Origin: Glycomyces fuscus | GTDB lineage: Bacteria > Actinomycetota > Actinomycetes > Streptosporangiales > Streptosporangiaceae | DNA: 64,000 nt | Direction of reading: 5' to 3' | NCBI GenBank assembly: GCA_002529455.1 | Contig: NYMS01000048.1 | Location: 372,001-436,000, forward strand | Part shown: piece by piece, positions 51,185 through 62,464 of the stretch | How positions within the stretch are numbered: the stretch's first letter is position 1 | How the letters are laid out: each line of letters starts with the position of its first letter | Notes under the pieces: model-generated | What the model was told of the DNA's origin: nothing | What the model saw: the letters and a program-made list of their open reading frames with translations, nothing else | Databases searched by the model: none | Made by a program: the position numbers and the translations under genes

Positions 51185-53643
51185 CCGTCACCTCCAACTC
51201 CTCCGGCGGAGCGGCGCCCGCGCCGCCCCCCGAGGACCTCGTCACCGTCACCATCGACGGCTTCCAGATCCAGGTGCCCAAGGGGACCCTCCTGATCCGG
51301 GCCGCCGAACTCCTCGGCATCCAGATCCCGAGGTTCTGCGACCACCCGCTGCTGGACCCGGTCGGGGCCTGCCGCCAGTGCCTGGTCGAGATCCCCGACA
51401 TGGGCAACGGGCGCGGCATGCCCAAGCCGCAGGCCTCCTGCACCATCACCGTCATGGAGGGGATGGTGGTCAACACCCACCTGACCTCCCCGGTGGCGGA
51501 GAAGGCCCAGCGCGGGATCATGGAGTTCCTGCTCATCAACCACCCGCTGGACTGCCCGGTCTGCGACAAGGGCGGCGAGTGCCCCCTGCAGAACCAGGCC
51601 ATGTCCACCGGGCGGGGCGAGACCCGCTTCACCGACGTCAAGCGGACCTTCCCCAAGCCGATCGCGCTGTCCACCGAGGTGCTGCTGGACCGGGAGCGCT
51701 GCGTGCAGTGCGCCCGCTGCACCCGCTTCGCCGCGCAGATCGCGGGCGACCCGCTCATCGAGCTGATGGAGCGCGGCGCCGACGAGCAGGTCGGCATCGC
51801 CGAGGGCGAGCCCTTCCAGTCCTACTTCTCCGGCAACACCGTGCAGATCTGCCCGGTCGGCGCGCTCACCGGCTCCGCCTACCGGTTCCGGTCGCGCCCC
51901 TTCGACCTGGTGTCCACGCCCAGCGTGTGCGAGCACTGCGCCGACGGGTGCGCCCAGCGCACCGACCACCGGCGCGGCAAGGTCATGCGCCGCCTGGCCG
52001 GGGACGACCCGCAGGTCAACGAGGAGTGGAACTGCGACAAGGGCCGGTGGGCGTTCAGCTACACCACCCAGTCCGACCGCCTGTCCCGCCCGCTGGTGCG
52101 CGACGAGGAGTCCCGGGCCCTGGAGTTCGCCTCCTGGTCCGAGGCGGTCGGCGTCGCCGCACGGGGCCTGGCCGCCGCGCGCGGCCGGGTCGGCGTCCTG
52201 ACCGGGGGCCGCCTCACCTACGAGGACGCCTACGCCTACGCCAAGTTCGCCCGCGTGGCCCTGCACACCAACGACGTGGACGCCCGGGCCCGCGCGCACT
52301 CGCCCGAGGAGGCCGACTTCCTGGCCGCCCACGTGGCCGGGACCCCGGTCGGCGTGGACTTCACCGCCCTGGAGAAGGCGCCCGCGGTCCTGCTGGCCGG
52401 TTTCGAGCCCGAGGACGAGTCGCCCCTGGTCTTCCTGCGGCTGCGCAAGGGCGTGCGCAAGCGCGGCCTCAAGGTCTACTCGGTCGGCTCCCACGCCAGC
52501 CTGGGCCTGACCAAGACCCGGGGAACCCTGGTCAGGGCCGTGCCCGGCGACGAGGCCCGCGTCCTCAACGCCCTGGACACCGAGGACCCGGGAGTCGTGG
52601 CCGCCCTGAACGAGGAGGGCTCGGTCATCCTGGCGGGCGAGCGCCTGGCCGCCGTGCCCGGCGCCCTGACCGCCGCCGCGGCCCTGGCCGAGCGGACCGG
52701 CGCCCGCCTGGTGTGGGTGCCGCGCCGCGCCGGGGAGCGCGGGGCCGTCGACGCCGGCGCACTGCCGGGCCTGCTGCCCGGCGGACGCCCGGTCACCGAC
52801 CCCTCCGCCCGCGCCGAGGTCGCCCGGGTCTGGAACGTGGGCTCCCTGCCCGAGGCCCCCGGCCGCGACACCGCCGCCATCCTGGAGGCGGCCGCGGCCG
52901 GAGACCTGGACGCCCTGGTCATCGCCGGGGTGGAGCTGGACGACCTGCCCGACCCCGACGCCGCGCGCGCGGCCCTGGCCCGGGTGCCGTTCGTCGTCAG
53001 CCTCGAACTGCGCGCCAGCGACGTCACCGACCGCGCCGACGTGGTGCTGCCGGTGGCCGCCGTCGCCGAGAAGTCCGGCACCTTCGTCAACTGGGAGGGC
53101 CGCCACCGGCCCTTCGGTGACGCGCTCAGGGTGCCCGGCGCCCTGTCCGACCTGCGGGTGCTCTCCGCGATCGCCGACCAGATGGACGTGCACCTGGGCC
53201 TGCCCGACGCCGCGTCCGCCTACGGCGAGCTGATGGAGCTGGGCCTGTGGACCGGCGAGCGCGCCCCCGGACCCCGGGTGCGGCCCGTCGAGGTGGTCCG
53301 GCCCGAGCCCGGCCAGGCCCTGCTGTCCACCTGGCGACAGCTGCTCGGCACCGGCCGCATGGAGGACGGCGAGCCCTACCTCGCCGGGACCGCCCGGCAG
53401 GCGCGCGCCTACCTGTCCCAGGCCACGGCCGACGAGGTCGGCGTCCCCGACGGCGGGACGCTCCACGTCACCGGCGCCCGCGGATCGGTGACCGTGCCCG
53501 TGATCGTCACCGACATCGCCGACCGGGTCGTCTGGCTCCCGGCCAACGCCGACGGCTGCGACGTGCCCCGCGACCTGGGCGGCGGCGCCGGGCAGACCGT
53601 CCTGCTGGCCGCGTCCACCACCACATCCGGGAGGCAGCAGTGA
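51181..53643 (+). CDS. nuoG: NADH-quinone oxidoreductase subunit G
   Basis: An 820-residue subunit carrying several iron-sulfur clusters. The [2Fe-2S] ligands are in [16 protein letters not shown], the His-Cys3 cluster is in [17 protein letters not shown], and a [4Fe-4S] site is in [11 protein letters not shown] with CPVGAL. It also keeps the ligands for the extra N7 cluster: CEHCADGC followed 27 residues later by Cys (C-X2-C-X3-C-X27-C), a feature of only some bacterial groups. The remainder is the vestigial molybdopterin-oxidoreductase domain. It overlaps nuoF and nuoH by four bases each. Confidence 0.97.
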   Translation: MTVTSNSSGGAAPAPPPEDLVTVTIDGFQIQVPKGTLLIRAAELLGIQIPRFCDHPLLDPVGACRQCLVEIPDMGNGRGMPKPQASCTITVMEGMVVNTHLTSPVAEKAQRGIMEFLLINHPLDCPVCDKGGECPLQNQAMSTGRGETRFTDVKRTFPKPIALSTEVLLDRERCVQCARCTRFAAQIAGDPLIELMERGADEQVGIAEGEPFQSYFSGNTVQICPVGALTGSAYRFRSRPFDLVSTPSVCEHCADGCAQRTDHRRGKVMRRLAGDDPQVNEEWNCDKGRWAFSYTTQSDRLSRPLVRDEESRALEFASWSEAVGVAARGLAAARGRVGVLTGGRLTYEDAYAYAKFARVALHTNDVDARARAHSPEEADFLAAHVAGTPVGVDFTALEKAPAVLLAGFEPEDESPLVFLRLRKGVRKRGLKVYSVGSHASLGLTKTRGTLVRAVPGDEARVLNALDTEDPGVVAALNEEGSVILAGERLAAVPGALTAAAALAERTGARLVWVPRRAGERGAVDAGALPGLLPGGRPVTDPSARAEVARVWNVGSLPEAPGRDTAAILEAAAAGDLDALVIAGVELDDLPDPDAARAALARVPFVVSLELRASDVTDRADVVLPVAAVAEKSGTFVNWEGRHRPFGDALRVPGALSDLRVLSAIADQMDVHLGLPDAASAYGELMELGLWTGERAPGPRVRPVEVVRPEPGQALLSTWRQLLGTGRMEDGEPYLAGTARQARAYLSQATADEVGVPDGGTLHVTGARGSVTVPVIVTDIADRVVWLPANADGCDVPRDLGGGAGQTVLLAASTTTSGRQQ

Positions 53644-55013
53644 CCCCCGCGGCTCTCGACCCGCGCGTAACCGCCCACCTGGCCTCCGAGGAGACGCTGA
53701 GCGCCTTCGGCGGCGACCCCTGGTGGATCACCGCCATCAAGGCGCTGGCGATCTTCGTCTTCCTCATGCTCTGCGTGCTGATGATGATCATGGCCGACCG
53801 CAAGGTCATGGGCCGGATGCAGCAGCGCCACGGGCCGAACCGGATGGGCCCCTTCGGCCTGCTCCAGTCGCTCTTCGACGGCATCAAGCTCTCCCTCAAG
53901 GAGGACCTGATCCCGCGCGGGGTGGACCGGTTCGTCTACATCGCCGCGCCGGTGATCGCGGCCGTGCCCGCCTTCATCGCCTTCTCGGTCATCCCGATCG
54001 GGCCCGAGGTGAACATGTTCGGGGTCACCACCCCGCTCCAGCTCACCGACCTGCCCGTCGCGGCCCTGGTGGTCCTGGCCACCGCCGCGCTGGGCGTCTA
54101 CGGGTTCGTGCTCGGCGGCTGGGCCTCCCAGTCGCCCTACGCCCTGCTCGGCGGCCTGCGCGCCTCCGCGCAGGTGATCAGCTACGAGATCGCGATGGGC
54201 CTGTCCTTCGTCGCGGTCTTCATCATGTCCGGGACCCTCACCACCTCGGGGATCGTCGAGTCCCAGCGCGGGCTGTGGTTCGCCGTGCTGCTCCTGCCGT
54301 CCTTCCTCATCTACCTGGTGACGATGGTCGGCGAGACCAACCGGCTGCCCTTCGACCTGGCCGAGGGCGAGGGCGAGATCGTCGGCGGCTTCATGACCGA
54401 GTACGGGTCCATGAAGTTCACGATGTTCTTCCTCGCGGAGTACGTGAACATGTGCACGGTCGCCGCCGTGTCCGTCACGCTCTTCCTCGGCGGCTGGCTC
54501 GCCCCGCCCGGGATCACGGCGATCCTGCCGGGCGCCAACGAGGGCTGGTGGCCCGCCCTGTGGTGGCTGCTCAAGTTCGTCTGCGTGATGTTCCTGTTCA
54601 TCTGGGCACGCGGCAGCCTGCCCCGGGTGCGCTACGACCAGCTCATGAAGCTGGGCTGGAAGGTGCTCATCCCGATCCAGCTGGTGTGGATCACCGCCGT
54701 GGCCGTCGTGCGGATGCTCGTCCTGGAGGGCGCCTCCCCGCTGGTCGTCGGCGTGGTCGTCGCCGCCTTCACCGCCGCGACCGTGGCCGCCTTCGCCGCC
54801 TGGCTGCGCCACGTGCGCCGCGAGCGGGCCGAGAACGCCCGCCAGCGCGCCGAGAACGCCCGACGGGCGCACCGGGACCCCGCCTTCGGCGGCTTCCCGG
54901 TTCCGCCGAGCGCCGCCCCGCACTACGGCAGCAGCGTGCTCGCCGAACCGCCGCGGACGGCCCCGGCCGCCGCCGACCGCAACAAGAAGGGTGAGGAGGT
55001 TACCGGTGCTTGA
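53640..55013 (+). CDS. nuoH: NADH-quinone oxidoreductase subunit H
   Basis: A 457-residue membrane subunit linking the quinone site to the proton channels, with eight or nine helices. [28 protein letters not shown]-type blocks, [23 protein letters not shown] and [25 protein letters not shown] (the acidic quinone-entry loop) are present. The C-terminal 70 residues are a charged cytoplasmic extension typical of actinobacteria. GTG at 53640 overlaps the nuoG stop; its end overlaps nuoI by eight bases. Confidence 0.96.
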   Translation: MTPAALDPRVTAHLASEETLSAFGGDPWWITAIKALAIFVFLMLCVLMMIMADRKVMGRMQQRHGPNRMGPFGLLQSLFDGIKLSLKEDLIPRGVDRFVYIAAPVIAAVPAFIAFSVIPIGPEVNMFGVTTPLQLTDLPVAALVVLATAALGVYGFVLGGWASQSPYALLGGLRASAQVISYEIAMGLSFVAVFIMSGTLTTSGIVESQRGLWFAVLLLPSFLIYLVTMVGETNRLPFDLAEGEGEIVGGFMTEYGSMKFTMFFLAEYVNMCTVAAVSVTLFLGGWLAPPGITAILPGANEGWWPALWWLLKFVCVMFLFIWARGSLPRVRYDQLMKLGWKVLIPIQLVWITAVAVVRMLVLEGASPLVVGVVVAAFTAATVAAFAAWLRHVRRERAENARQRAENARRAHRDPAFGGFPVPPSAAPHYGSSVLAEPPRTAPAAADRNKKGEEVTGA

Positions 55014-55557
55014 GTGGCTCAACCCCGTCAAGGGTTTCGGTGTCACCTTCCACACGATGTTCAAGAAGGTGCCGACCGTCGAGTACCCGGAGGTCAAGCG
55101 CCCCACGGCGCCGCGCTTCCACGGACGGCACCAGCTGAACAGGTGGGCCGACGGCCTGGAGAAGTGCATCGGGTGCGAACTGTGCGCCTGGGCCTGCCCC
55201 GCCGACGCCATCTACGTGGAGGCCGGTGACAACACCGAGGACGACAGGTACTCGCCCGGCGAGCGCTACGGCCGGGTCTACCAGATCAACTACCTGCGGT
55301 GCATCCTGTGCGGGCTGTGCGTGGAGGCCTGCCCCACGCGCGCCCTGACGATGACCAACGAGTACGAGCTGGCCGACGACAGCAGGCAGAGCCTGATCTG
55401 GACCAAGGAGCAGCTGCTGGCCCCGCTGCGCGAGGGGATGGAGCAGCCGCCCCACCCCATGCGCCTGGGCGAGACCGACCTGGACTACTACGCCACCGGC
55501 CGCGGCCAGCACGGTTCGCAGGACGAGGCGCCCGAGGCTCCGGAGGCGGTCCGTTGA
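55006..55557 (+). CDS. nuoI: NADH-quinone oxidoreductase subunit I
   Basis: A 183-residue subunit with two [4Fe-4S] clusters (N6a and N6b) in [15 protein letters not shown] and [15 protein letters not shown]. It is the electron relay into NuoB. The GTG at 55006 ([15 protein letters not shown] when initiated) has a GAGGAGG site, inside the end of nuoH. The C-terminal 25 residues are polar and variable. Confidence 0.96.
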   Translation: MLEWLNPVKGFGVTFHTMFKKVPTVEYPEVKRPTAPRFHGRHQLNRWADGLEKCIGCELCAWACPADAIYVEAGDNTEDDRYSPGERYGRVYQINYLRCILCGLCVEACPTRALTMTNEYELADDSRQSLIWTKEQLLAPLREGMEQPPHPMRLGETDLDYYATGRGQHGSQDEAPEAPEAVR

Positions 55558-56612
55558 ACCCGCTCACCAGCGTCTCCCACGCCGCGCCCTCCGACCAGCC
55601 GCTGCACCTGGCCGCGCCGATCGGCGGCGGCGAGGCGGCCGCGTTCTGGATCCTGGGCGCCGTGGTCCTCCTCGGCGCCCTGGGCGTGGTCTTCTCCCGC
55701 AAGGCCGTGCACTCGGCGATGTCCATGGCGCTGACCATGGTCGGCCTGGCCGTCTTCTACGGCATCAACGCGGCGCCCTTCCTCATGGTCGTGCAGATCG
55801 TCGTCTACACCGGCGCCGTCCTCATGCTGTTCCTGTTCGTGCTGATGCTCATCGGTGTCAGCTCGGCCGACTCCCTGGTGGAGACGATCAGCGGACAGCG
55901 CCTCATGACGGCCGTCGTCGCCCTGGCCTTCGTCGGCGCCCTGGCCACCGGCATCACCCGCATCGCGGTGGGCGACCCGGTCGGCCTCACCGAGGGCGCC
56001 GCGGCGGCCGGCGGCACCATCCCGTGGATCGCGGGCGAACTGCTCCTGCGCTACGTGGTCGCCTTCGAGGCCACCGGCGCGCTGCTCATCACCGCGGTCC
56101 TGGGCGCCATGGTCCTGGCGCACACCGCCCGCACCAAGAAGCGCCGCACCCAGCGGGAGATCTCCGAGGACCGCATCCGCGGCGACCACCCGACCCCGCT
56201 GCCGGGACCGGGCACCTACGCCCGGCACAACGCGATCGACATGCCCGCGCTGCTGCCGGACGGCACGGTCTCCCAGCTCTCGCTCAACCCGGTCCTGACC
56301 GCGCGCGACCCCGAGTACCAGTCCCGGGTGCCCGGGACCGTGCGCACGGGCCAGGCGGCGCTGCCCGGCGGGGCGTCGGACTCGGCCGGGTCCAAGACGG
56401 CCGAGCCCGCCACCGACGACGGCGGCCGGCCCGCGGCGCGGACGCCCGGCAGCCCTGCGGAGACCGGCACCCGTGTCGGGGACAACACCGGCGACGCGGG
56501 CGAGGCGGACGGATCCGGCGGGGTCGGGGGCCCGGGCGGCTCCGACGACGCGGACGGACCGCGCAACGGCAACGGCAACGGGCAGGAGGTCGAGTCCTCG
56601 TGGACCCGATGA
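55554..56612 (+). CDS. nuoJ: NADH-quinone oxidoreductase subunit J
   Basis: A 352-residue protein. The first 185 residues are the five-helix NuoJ domain ([71 protein letters not shown]). The remaining 165 residues are a long hydrophilic Gly/Asp/Thr-rich tail, larger than in most bacteria and probably disordered. It starts with TTG at 55554, overlapping the nuoI stop (TTGA), an uncommon start. Confidence 0.93.
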   Translation: MNPLTSVSHAAPSDQPLHLAAPIGGGEAAAFWILGAVVLLGALGVVFSRKAVHSAMSMALTMVGLAVFYGINAAPFLMVVQIVVYTGAVLMLFLFVLMLIGVSSADSLVETISGQRLMTAVVALAFVGALATGITRIAVGDPVGLTEGAAAAGGTIPWIAGELLLRYVVAFEATGALLITAVLGAMVLAHTARTKKRRTQREISEDRIRGDHPTPLPGPGTYARHNAIDMPALLPDGTVSQLSLNPVLTARDPEYQSRVPGTVRTGQAALPGGASDSAGSKTAEPATDDGGRPAARTPGSPAETGTRVGDNTGDAGEADGSGGVGGPGGSDDADGPRNGNGNGQEVESSWTR

Positions 56613-56899
56613 ACTACATCGTCCTCGCGGCGCTGCTGTTCACCATCGGCGCCGTCGGCGTCCTGGTCCGGCGCAACGCGATCATCGTCTTCATGTGCGT
56701 CGAGCTGATGCTCAACGCCTGCAACCTGGCGTTCGTCGCGTTCGCCCGGATGCACGGGGACATCGAGGGGCAGGTCATCGCCTTCTTCGTGATGGTCGTC
56801 GCCGCCGCCGAGGTGGTCGTGGGCCTCGCGATCATCATGCAGATCTTCCGAACCCGCAGGTCGGCGTCGCTGGATGACGCCAACCTGCTCAAGCACTAG
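56600..56899 (+). CDS. nuoK: NADH-quinone oxidoreductase subunit K
   Basis: A 99-residue three-helix subunit with the conserved membrane Glu residues in [22 protein letters not shown] and [13 protein letters not shown]. The GTG at 56600 ([14 protein letters not shown]) is preferred: it has a GGAGG site ten bases before it, and the actinobacterial family starts at this point. ATG 56609, overlapping the nuoJ stop, is the alternative. Confidence 0.95.
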   Translation: MDPMNYIVLAALLFTIGAVGVLVRRNAIIVFMCVELMLNACNLAFVAFARMHGDIEGQVIAFFVMVVAAAEVVVGLAIIMQIFRTRRSASLDDANLLKH

Positions 56900-56907
56900 A
56901 AGGCGAC

Positions 56908-58857
56908 GTGGCTGTGACATCTCACGCGTACCTCGCCGCCGAACCCGCGGTGGCGACCGCGGCCGACAGCGCCGTGCTGTCGGGCGCATGGCTGCTCATC
57001 GCCCTGCCGCTCGCGGGCGCGGCGATCCTGCTGCTCGGCGGCAGGCGCACCGACAAGTGGGGGCACTGGCTGGCCACGGCCCTGCCGGTCGCCTCCTTCG
57101 CCTGGGCGCTGCTCGTCCTGTTCGACCTTCTCGGCAGGGCGGCCGACGCGCGCAGCGTCTCCGTCCCCGTCTACGAGTGGTTCTCCGCCGGCGAGTTCTC
57201 CGCCGGGGTGGACCTGCTCGTCGACCCCCTCTCGATCAGCTTCGTGCTGCTGATCACCTTCGTGGGGTCGCTCATCCACATCTACTCCGTCGGCTACATG
57301 GCCGAGGACCCGGGCAGGCGGCGCTTCTTCGCCTACCTCAACCTGTTCGTGGCCGCCATGCTCGTGCTGGTGCTCGCGGACAACTTCGTGCTGCTCTTCC
57401 TCGGCTGGGAGGGCGTGGGCCTGGCGTCCTACCTGCTCATCGGGTTCTGGCAGTACAAGCCCTCCGCCGCGGTGGCCGCCAAGAAGGCGTTCATCATCAA
57501 CCGCGTCGGCGACATGGGCCTGCTCATCGCGATCATGATCATGTTCGCGGTGCTGGGCGCGGTCAGCTTCAGCGACGTGTTCGCGGCCGTCCCGGGCGCG
57601 GGCGACGGCGTGCTGCTCGCGATCGGGCTGCTGCTGCTCCTGGGCGCCTGCGGCAAGTCCGCGCAGCTGCCGCTCCAGGCGTGGCTGCTCGACGCCATGG
57701 AGGGCCCGACCCCGGTGTCCGCGCTCATCCACGCGGCCACCATGGTCACCGCGGGCGTGTACCTCATCGTGCGCGCCGGGCCGATCTTCGAGGGCGCCCC
57801 GGTGGCCCAGACCGTGGTCACCGTGGTGGGCGCCGCGACCATGCTGGCGGGCGGGATCATCGCCTCGGCCAAGGACGACATCAAGAAGTCCCTGGCCGGG
57901 TCCACGATGAGCCAGATCGGCATGATGGTCCTGGCCGCCGGGCTCGGCCCGGTCGGCTACGTGGCCGCCATCGCCCACCTGGTCACCCACGGCTTCTTCA
58001 AGGCCGGGCTGTTCCTGGGCGCCGGATCGGTCATGCACGCCATGAACGACGGCGTGGACATGCGCCGCTACGGCGGGCTGGCCCGGGTCATGCCGATCAC
58101 CTTCGCCACCTTCGGGCTCGGCTACCTGGCCATCATCGGCTTCCCGCTGCTGTCGGGCTGGTGGACGAAGGAGAGCATCATCTCCGCGGCCTTCGGCGTG
58201 GGCGGCACCCAGGGCATGGTGCTCGGGACCGCCGTCATCGTCGGCGCGGGGCTCACCGCCTTCTACATGTCGCGGATGGTCTTCATGACCTTCCTCGGCG
58301 GGAAGCGGTGGGACGAGGGCGTGCACCCGCACGAGTCGCCGGTCAGCATGACCGCCCCCATGGTGGTGCTGGCCGTGGGGTCGGTGGCGCTCGGCGCCCT
58401 CCTCACCCTCGGCGACCGGTTCGCGGGCTTCCTGACCCCGGCCACCGGGGCCCACCCGCACCACTTCGACGTCGTGCACGCGTTCACCGCGCCCTACGGA
58501 CTGGCCGCCCTGGGCGTCATGGTCCTGGGCGTGGCCGCCGCCTGGGCGGTCTACCTGCGCAGGCCGGTGGAGCGCACCGCGCCCCGGGGCAACCCCGTCA
58601 CCGTCGCCGCCAGCCGCGAGCTGTACGGCAACGAGATCAACGAGGGCCTGCTCATGCGACCCGGCCAGCAGCTGACCCGGGCCCTGCTCGTCATCGAGGA
58701 CAAGGTCATCGACGGGGCGGTCAACGGGCTGGGCGCCGGGGTGCGCGACTCCTCCAGCGGGCTGGGCCGGGTCCAGACCGGGTTCGCCCGCACGTACGCG
58801 CTCACCATGCTCTTCGGCGCCGTCATCGTCGCCGCGACGCTGGCTGTGAGGTTCTGA
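56908..58857 (+). CDS. nuoL: NADH-quinone oxidoreductase subunit L
   Basis: A 649-residue antiporter-like proton-pumping subunit with about 15 helices. The signature [36 protein letters not shown] and the channel motif [34 protein letters not shown] are intact, including the Lys, His and Glu residues of the half channels. The GTG at 56908 follows AGAAGG; a second GTG lies two codons later. nuoM begins one base after its stop. Confidence 0.96.
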   Translation: MAVTSHAYLAAEPAVATAADSAVLSGAWLLIALPLAGAAILLLGGRRTDKWGHWLATALPVASFAWALLVLFDLLGRAADARSVSVPVYEWFSAGEFSAGVDLLVDPLSISFVLLITFVGSLIHIYSVGYMAEDPGRRRFFAYLNLFVAAMLVLVLADNFVLLFLGWEGVGLASYLLIGFWQYKPSAAVAAKKAFIINRVGDMGLLIAIMIMFAVLGAVSFSDVFAAVPGAGDGVLLAIGLLLLLGACGKSAQLPLQAWLLDAMEGPTPVSALIHAATMVTAGVYLIVRAGPIFEGAPVAQTVVTVVGAATMLAGGIIASAKDDIKKSLAGSTMSQIGMMVLAAGLGPVGYVAAIAHLVTHGFFKAGLFLGAGSVMHAMNDGVDMRRYGGLARVMPITFATFGLGYLAIIGFPLLSGWWTKESIISAAFGVGGTQGMVLGTAVIVGAGLTAFYMSRMVFMTFLGGKRWDEGVHPHESPVSMTAPMVVLAVGSVALGALLTLGDRFAGFLTPATGAHPHHFDVVHAFTAPYGLAALGVMVLGVAAAWAVYLRRPVERTAPRGNPVTVAASRELYGNEINEGLLMRPGQQLTRALLVIEDKVIDGAVNGLGAGVRDSSSGLGRVQTGFARTYALTMLFGAVIVAATLAVRF

Positions 58858-58858
58858 C

Positions 58859-60529
58859 ATGATCCCCTGGCTCACCATCGCGATCGCGCTCCCCGCGGTC
58901 GGCGCGGTCCTGGTCTGGGCGCTGCCGCGCACCGCCAAGGCCGCCCCGGGGCGGGCGGCGGCCTCGGCCGCCTCGTCCGCCTCCGCCGCCTCCGAGGGAG
59001 GCGCCACCGCCACGGCGACGGCCGTGCGGCCCGCCGCCGCGGCGCGGGGCGGGGCCCCGGCCGAGACCGCCAAGCGGCTCACGCTGGGCTTCTCGCTCGC
59101 CACCCTGCTCGTGCTCGGGGCCATGGCCCTGCAGTTCGACACCTCCCGGGCCGGCGCCCTGCAGTTCGAGGAGGTCTATCCCTGGATCCCGCGCTTCGGC
59201 GTCAGCTACGCCGTGGGCGTGGACGGCATCGCCCTGGCCCTGATCCTGATGTCGGCCGTCCTGGTGCCGCTGGTGGTCCTGGCCGCCTGGCGCGAGCACG
59301 ACGACCGCGAGGACGGGGGGCGCGGGTACTTCGCGCTCATCCTGGTCCTGGAAGCGATGATGATCGGCGTCTTCGCCGCCACCGACGTCTTCCTGTTCTA
59401 CGTGTTCTTCGAGGCCATGCTCATCCCGGTCTACTTCATGATCGGGCGCTACGGGCGCGGCGACGACCGGGCGAGGGCCGCGGTCAAGTTCCTGCTCTAC
59501 AGCCTCGCGGGCGGCCTGGTCATGCTGGTCGCGGTGATCGGCGTGTACGTCTTCGGCGGCACCTTCCTGTGGAGCGACCTGGTCGGTGAGGGCAGCGCCC
59601 TGGCCGCCGTGGACCCGGCCACGGCCCGCTGGCTGTTCCTCGGCTTCTTCGTCGCCTTCGCGATCAAGGCGCCGATGTGGCCCGTGCACACCTGGCTGCC
59701 CTCGGCGGCGGGCGCCTCGCGCCCGGGCACCGCCGTGCTGCTGGTGGGCGTGCTGGACAAGGTCGGCACCTACGGGATGCTGCGCTACTGCCTGGAGCTG
59801 TTCCCGGCGGCCGTGTCCTGGTTCGTGTGGCCGGTGGTGGCGCTGAGCCTGGTGAGCATCATCTACGGCGCGATCCTGGCCATCGGGCAGAACGACATGA
59901 TGCGCCTGGTGGCGTACACGTCGGTCTCCCACTTCGGCTTCATCACCCTGGGCATCTTCGCCCTGACCGCGCAGGGGCAGGCCGGGGCCGCCCTGTACAT
60001 GGTCAACCACGGGTTCGCGACCGGGGCGCTGTTCCTGGTCGTGGGCTTCCTCGTCGCCCGCCGCGGTTCCGCGCTCATCAGCGACTACGGCGGCGTGCAG
60101 CGGATCGCGCCCAGGCTGGCCGGGGTGTTCCTGGTGACGGGCCTGGCCGGTCTGGCGCTGCCGGGCCTGGCGCCGTTCGTCAGCGAGTTCCTGGTGTTCG
60201 TCGGCGTGTACGCCTTCAGCCCGGCCCCCGCGATCGTCGCGGCGGTCGGCGTGGTCCTGGCCGCGCTCTACATCCTGTGGATGTACCAGCGCACCATGAA
60301 CGGACCCACCAGGGAGGACCTGACCGGCCTGCGCGACCTGTCCGCGCGGGAGACGTGGGCGGTGGCCCCGCTGCTCGCGCTCATCCTCCTGCTCGGCCTG
60401 TACCCGCAGCCGGTGCTGGACGCGATCAACCCCGCGGTGGAGCGCACCGTGGAGGTCGGCGCGGCGGGCCCTGACAGCGGGACCGGAGGCGCCGCGGGCG
60501 CCCAGGAAGAGGAAGGAGACGCGGAGTGA
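58859..60529 (+). CDS. nuoM: NADH-quinone oxidoreductase subunit M
   Basis: A 556-residue antiporter-like proton-pumping subunit. FFEAMLIPVYFMIGRYGRG holds the conserved helix-5 Glu, and KAPMWPVHTWLPSAAGASRPGTAVLL the channel Lys/His. An Ala-rich insertion of about 40 residues (roughly 25-65, AASAASSASAASEGG) lies between the first two helices, which is unusual and probably a flexible external loop. ATG at 58859; the stop overlaps nuoN by four bases. Confidence 0.95.
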   Translation: MIPWLTIAIALPAVGAVLVWALPRTAKAAPGRAAASAASSASAASEGGATATATAVRPAAAARGGAPAETAKRLTLGFSLATLLVLGAMALQFDTSRAGALQFEEVYPWIPRFGVSYAVGVDGIALALILMSAVLVPLVVLAAWREHDDREDGGRGYFALILVLEAMMIGVFAATDVFLFYVFFEAMLIPVYFMIGRYGRGDDRARAAVKFLLYSLAGGLVMLVAVIGVYVFGGTFLWSDLVGEGSALAAVDPATARWLFLGFFVAFAIKAPMWPVHTWLPSAAGASRPGTAVLLVGVLDKVGTYGMLRYCLELFPAAVSWFVWPVVALSLVSIIYGAILAIGQNDMMRLVAYTSVSHFGFITLGIFALTAQGQAGAALYMVNHGFATGALFLVVGFLVARRGSALISDYGGVQRIAPRLAGVFLVTGLAGLALPGLAPFVSEFLVFVGVYAFSPAPAIVAAVGVVLAALYILWMYQRTMNGPTREDLTGLRDLSARETWAVAPLLALILLLGLYPQPVLDAINPAVERTVEVGAAGPDSGTGGAAGAQEEEGDAE

Positions 60530-62211
60530 TCCCCCACATGGACCTTCCCGTCATCACCGAGGCGGCGCCGCAGATGGACTGGTGGCTGCTCGCGCCGCTG
60601 CTCACGGTGTTCGCCGCCGGTGTGCTGGGCGTGCTGTTCGAGGCGTTCGTCCCCCAGGGGCGGCGCCGCGGCATCCAGATCGGGCTCGCGGTGCTCGCAC
60701 TGCTGGCCGTGTTCGTCCTGCTGGTGCTCCAGGTGGGCTCGCTGCCCGACGACGCGCCGGGGGTGACGGTCGCCGCCGGGGCGCTGGCGGTGGACCGGAC
60801 GGTGATCTTCTTCCAGGGCACCATCACCGTGCTGGCCCTGGTGAGCCTGATGCTGATCTCCGAGCGCCGGGACGGGCGCGACGCGTTCGCCGCGCAGGCG
60901 GCGACGGTGCCCGGGAGCGAGGAGGAGCGCGCGCACATCCTGGCGGGCTCCCAGCACACCGAGGTGTACCCGCTGGTGATGTTCGCGGTGCTGGGGATGC
61001 TGATGTTCCCGGCCTCGAACGACTTCCTGACGATGTTCATCGCCCTGGAGGTCATGAGCCTGCCGCTGTACCTGCTGTGCGGGCTGGCCCGGCGCCGCCG
61101 CCTGTTCTCGCAGGAGGCCGCGGTCAAGTACTTCCTGCTGGGCGCGTTCTCGTCGGCGTTCTTCCTGTTCGGCGCCGCCATGGTCTACGGCTACGCGGGC
61201 TCGGTGAACTTCGGCGACATCCGCGTGGCCGTCGAGGCGGGCGGCGCGGACATCTTCCAGGGCGGCGACGGCGAGCCGCTGCTGCTCATGGGCATCGGCC
61301 TGGTGGCGATCGGCCTGCTGTTCAAGGTCGGCGCGGTGCCCTTCCACAACTGGAAGCCGGACGTGTACCAGGGCGCCCCGACCCCGATCACGGCGCTGAT
61401 GGCCTCCTGCACGCTGGTCGCCGCGTTCGGCGCCCTGCTGCGGGTGTTCTTCGTGCCCTTCGGGGGCTCGGCCCAGAGCTGGGAGCCGATGCTGTGGGCG
61501 GTGGCCGTCCTGACGATGGTCGTGGCCGCGGTCATCGCGGTCTCCCAGCGCGACGTCAAGCGGCTGCTGGCCTACTCGTCGGTGGTGCACGCCGGGTTCA
61601 TCCTGACCGCGGTCGTGGCGGGCAGCACGGACGGGCTCGCGGGCGCCATGTTCTACCTGGCGGCCTACGGGTTCACCACGCTGGGCGCGTTCGCCGTGGT
61701 GACGCTGGTGCGGACCAAGGACGGCGGACAGGAGCTGGGCGACCTGGACCGGTGGGCGGGGCTGGGCCGCCGCTCCCCGGTGCTGGCCGGGGCGCTGGCG
61801 CTGTTCCTGCTGGCGTTCGCCGGGATCCCGCTCACGAGCGGCTTCATCGGCAAGTTCGCGGTGTTCGAGGCGGCGGTGGCGGCCGGTGCCGTTCCGCTGG
61901 TCGTGGTGGGTGTGCTGAGCAGCGCGGTGACCGCGTTCTTCTACGTGCGGATCATCGTGGTGATGTTCTTCCGGGACCCCGAGGGCGAGGGCCCCACGGT
62001 GGTGCGCGCGGGCGCGGCCACGGGCGGGGTCATCGCGATCGGCGTGGCGGCGACGCTGCTGCTGGGCGTGTACCCGGGAGCGGTGCTCGACAACCTGCTG
62101 CCCCCGCCCGACGCCGACCAGGCGCCGACCGCGGTGATGGTGGACCAGGCGTCGACGGACGCCGGATCCGCCGCGGGGCCCGCCGGGGCACGGAGTGACC
62201 GGCGGCCGTGA
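60526..62211 (+). CDS. nuoN: NADH-quinone oxidoreductase subunit N
   Basis: A 561-residue antiporter-like subunit, last of the operon. The signatures VMFAVLGMLMFPASNDFLTMFIALEVMSLPLYLLCGL and FKVGAVPFHNWKPDVYQGAPTPITALMASC are present with the channel Glu and Lys. The GTG at 60526 overlaps the nuoM stop (GTGA). The full 14-subunit set (A-N) is therefore present and, apart from the nuoA-nuoB gap, tightly packed. Confidence 0.96.
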   Translation: MIPHMDLPVITEAAPQMDWWLLAPLLTVFAAGVLGVLFEAFVPQGRRRGIQIGLAVLALLAVFVLLVLQVGSLPDDAPGVTVAAGALAVDRTVIFFQGTITVLALVSLMLISERRDGRDAFAAQAATVPGSEEERAHILAGSQHTEVYPLVMFAVLGMLMFPASNDFLTMFIALEVMSLPLYLLCGLARRRRLFSQEAAVKYFLLGAFSSAFFLFGAAMVYGYAGSVNFGDIRVAVEAGGADIFQGGDGEPLLLMGIGLVAIGLLFKVGAVPFHNWKPDVYQGAPTPITALMASCTLVAAFGALLRVFFVPFGGSAQSWEPMLWAVAVLTMVVAAVIAVSQRDVKRLLAYSSVVHAGFILTAVVAGSTDGLAGAMFYLAAYGFTTLGAFAVVTLVRTKDGGQELGDLDRWAGLGRRSPVLAGALALFLLAFAGIPLTSGFIGKFAVFEAAVAAGAVPLVVVGVLSSAVTAFFYVRIIVVMFFRDPEGEGPTVVRAGAATGGVIAIGVAATLLLGVYPGAVLDNLLPPPDADQAPTAVMVDQASTDAGSAAGPAGARSDRRP

Positions 62212-62464
62212 ACGCGCAGTGACCGGCGGGTACGGGTGCGGCGCCCACAGCGGGCGCGGACACTGACGCGCGGTGACCGGCAGAGTGACCAATTACCTGG
62301 TCTGACCTGGGATTCGTCACCTGCCGGTTCCGTACCCGGGTGTGGCTTTGGCTGTTCATTCCGGGTCGGATACCGTGGCAAGTCGGATCATGTTCATGTG
62401 CTGAGCACGCGGTGGCCCCTCACCCGGGGTCACCGCCGTGCCGTTCGACAGGTGGAGCTGTACG

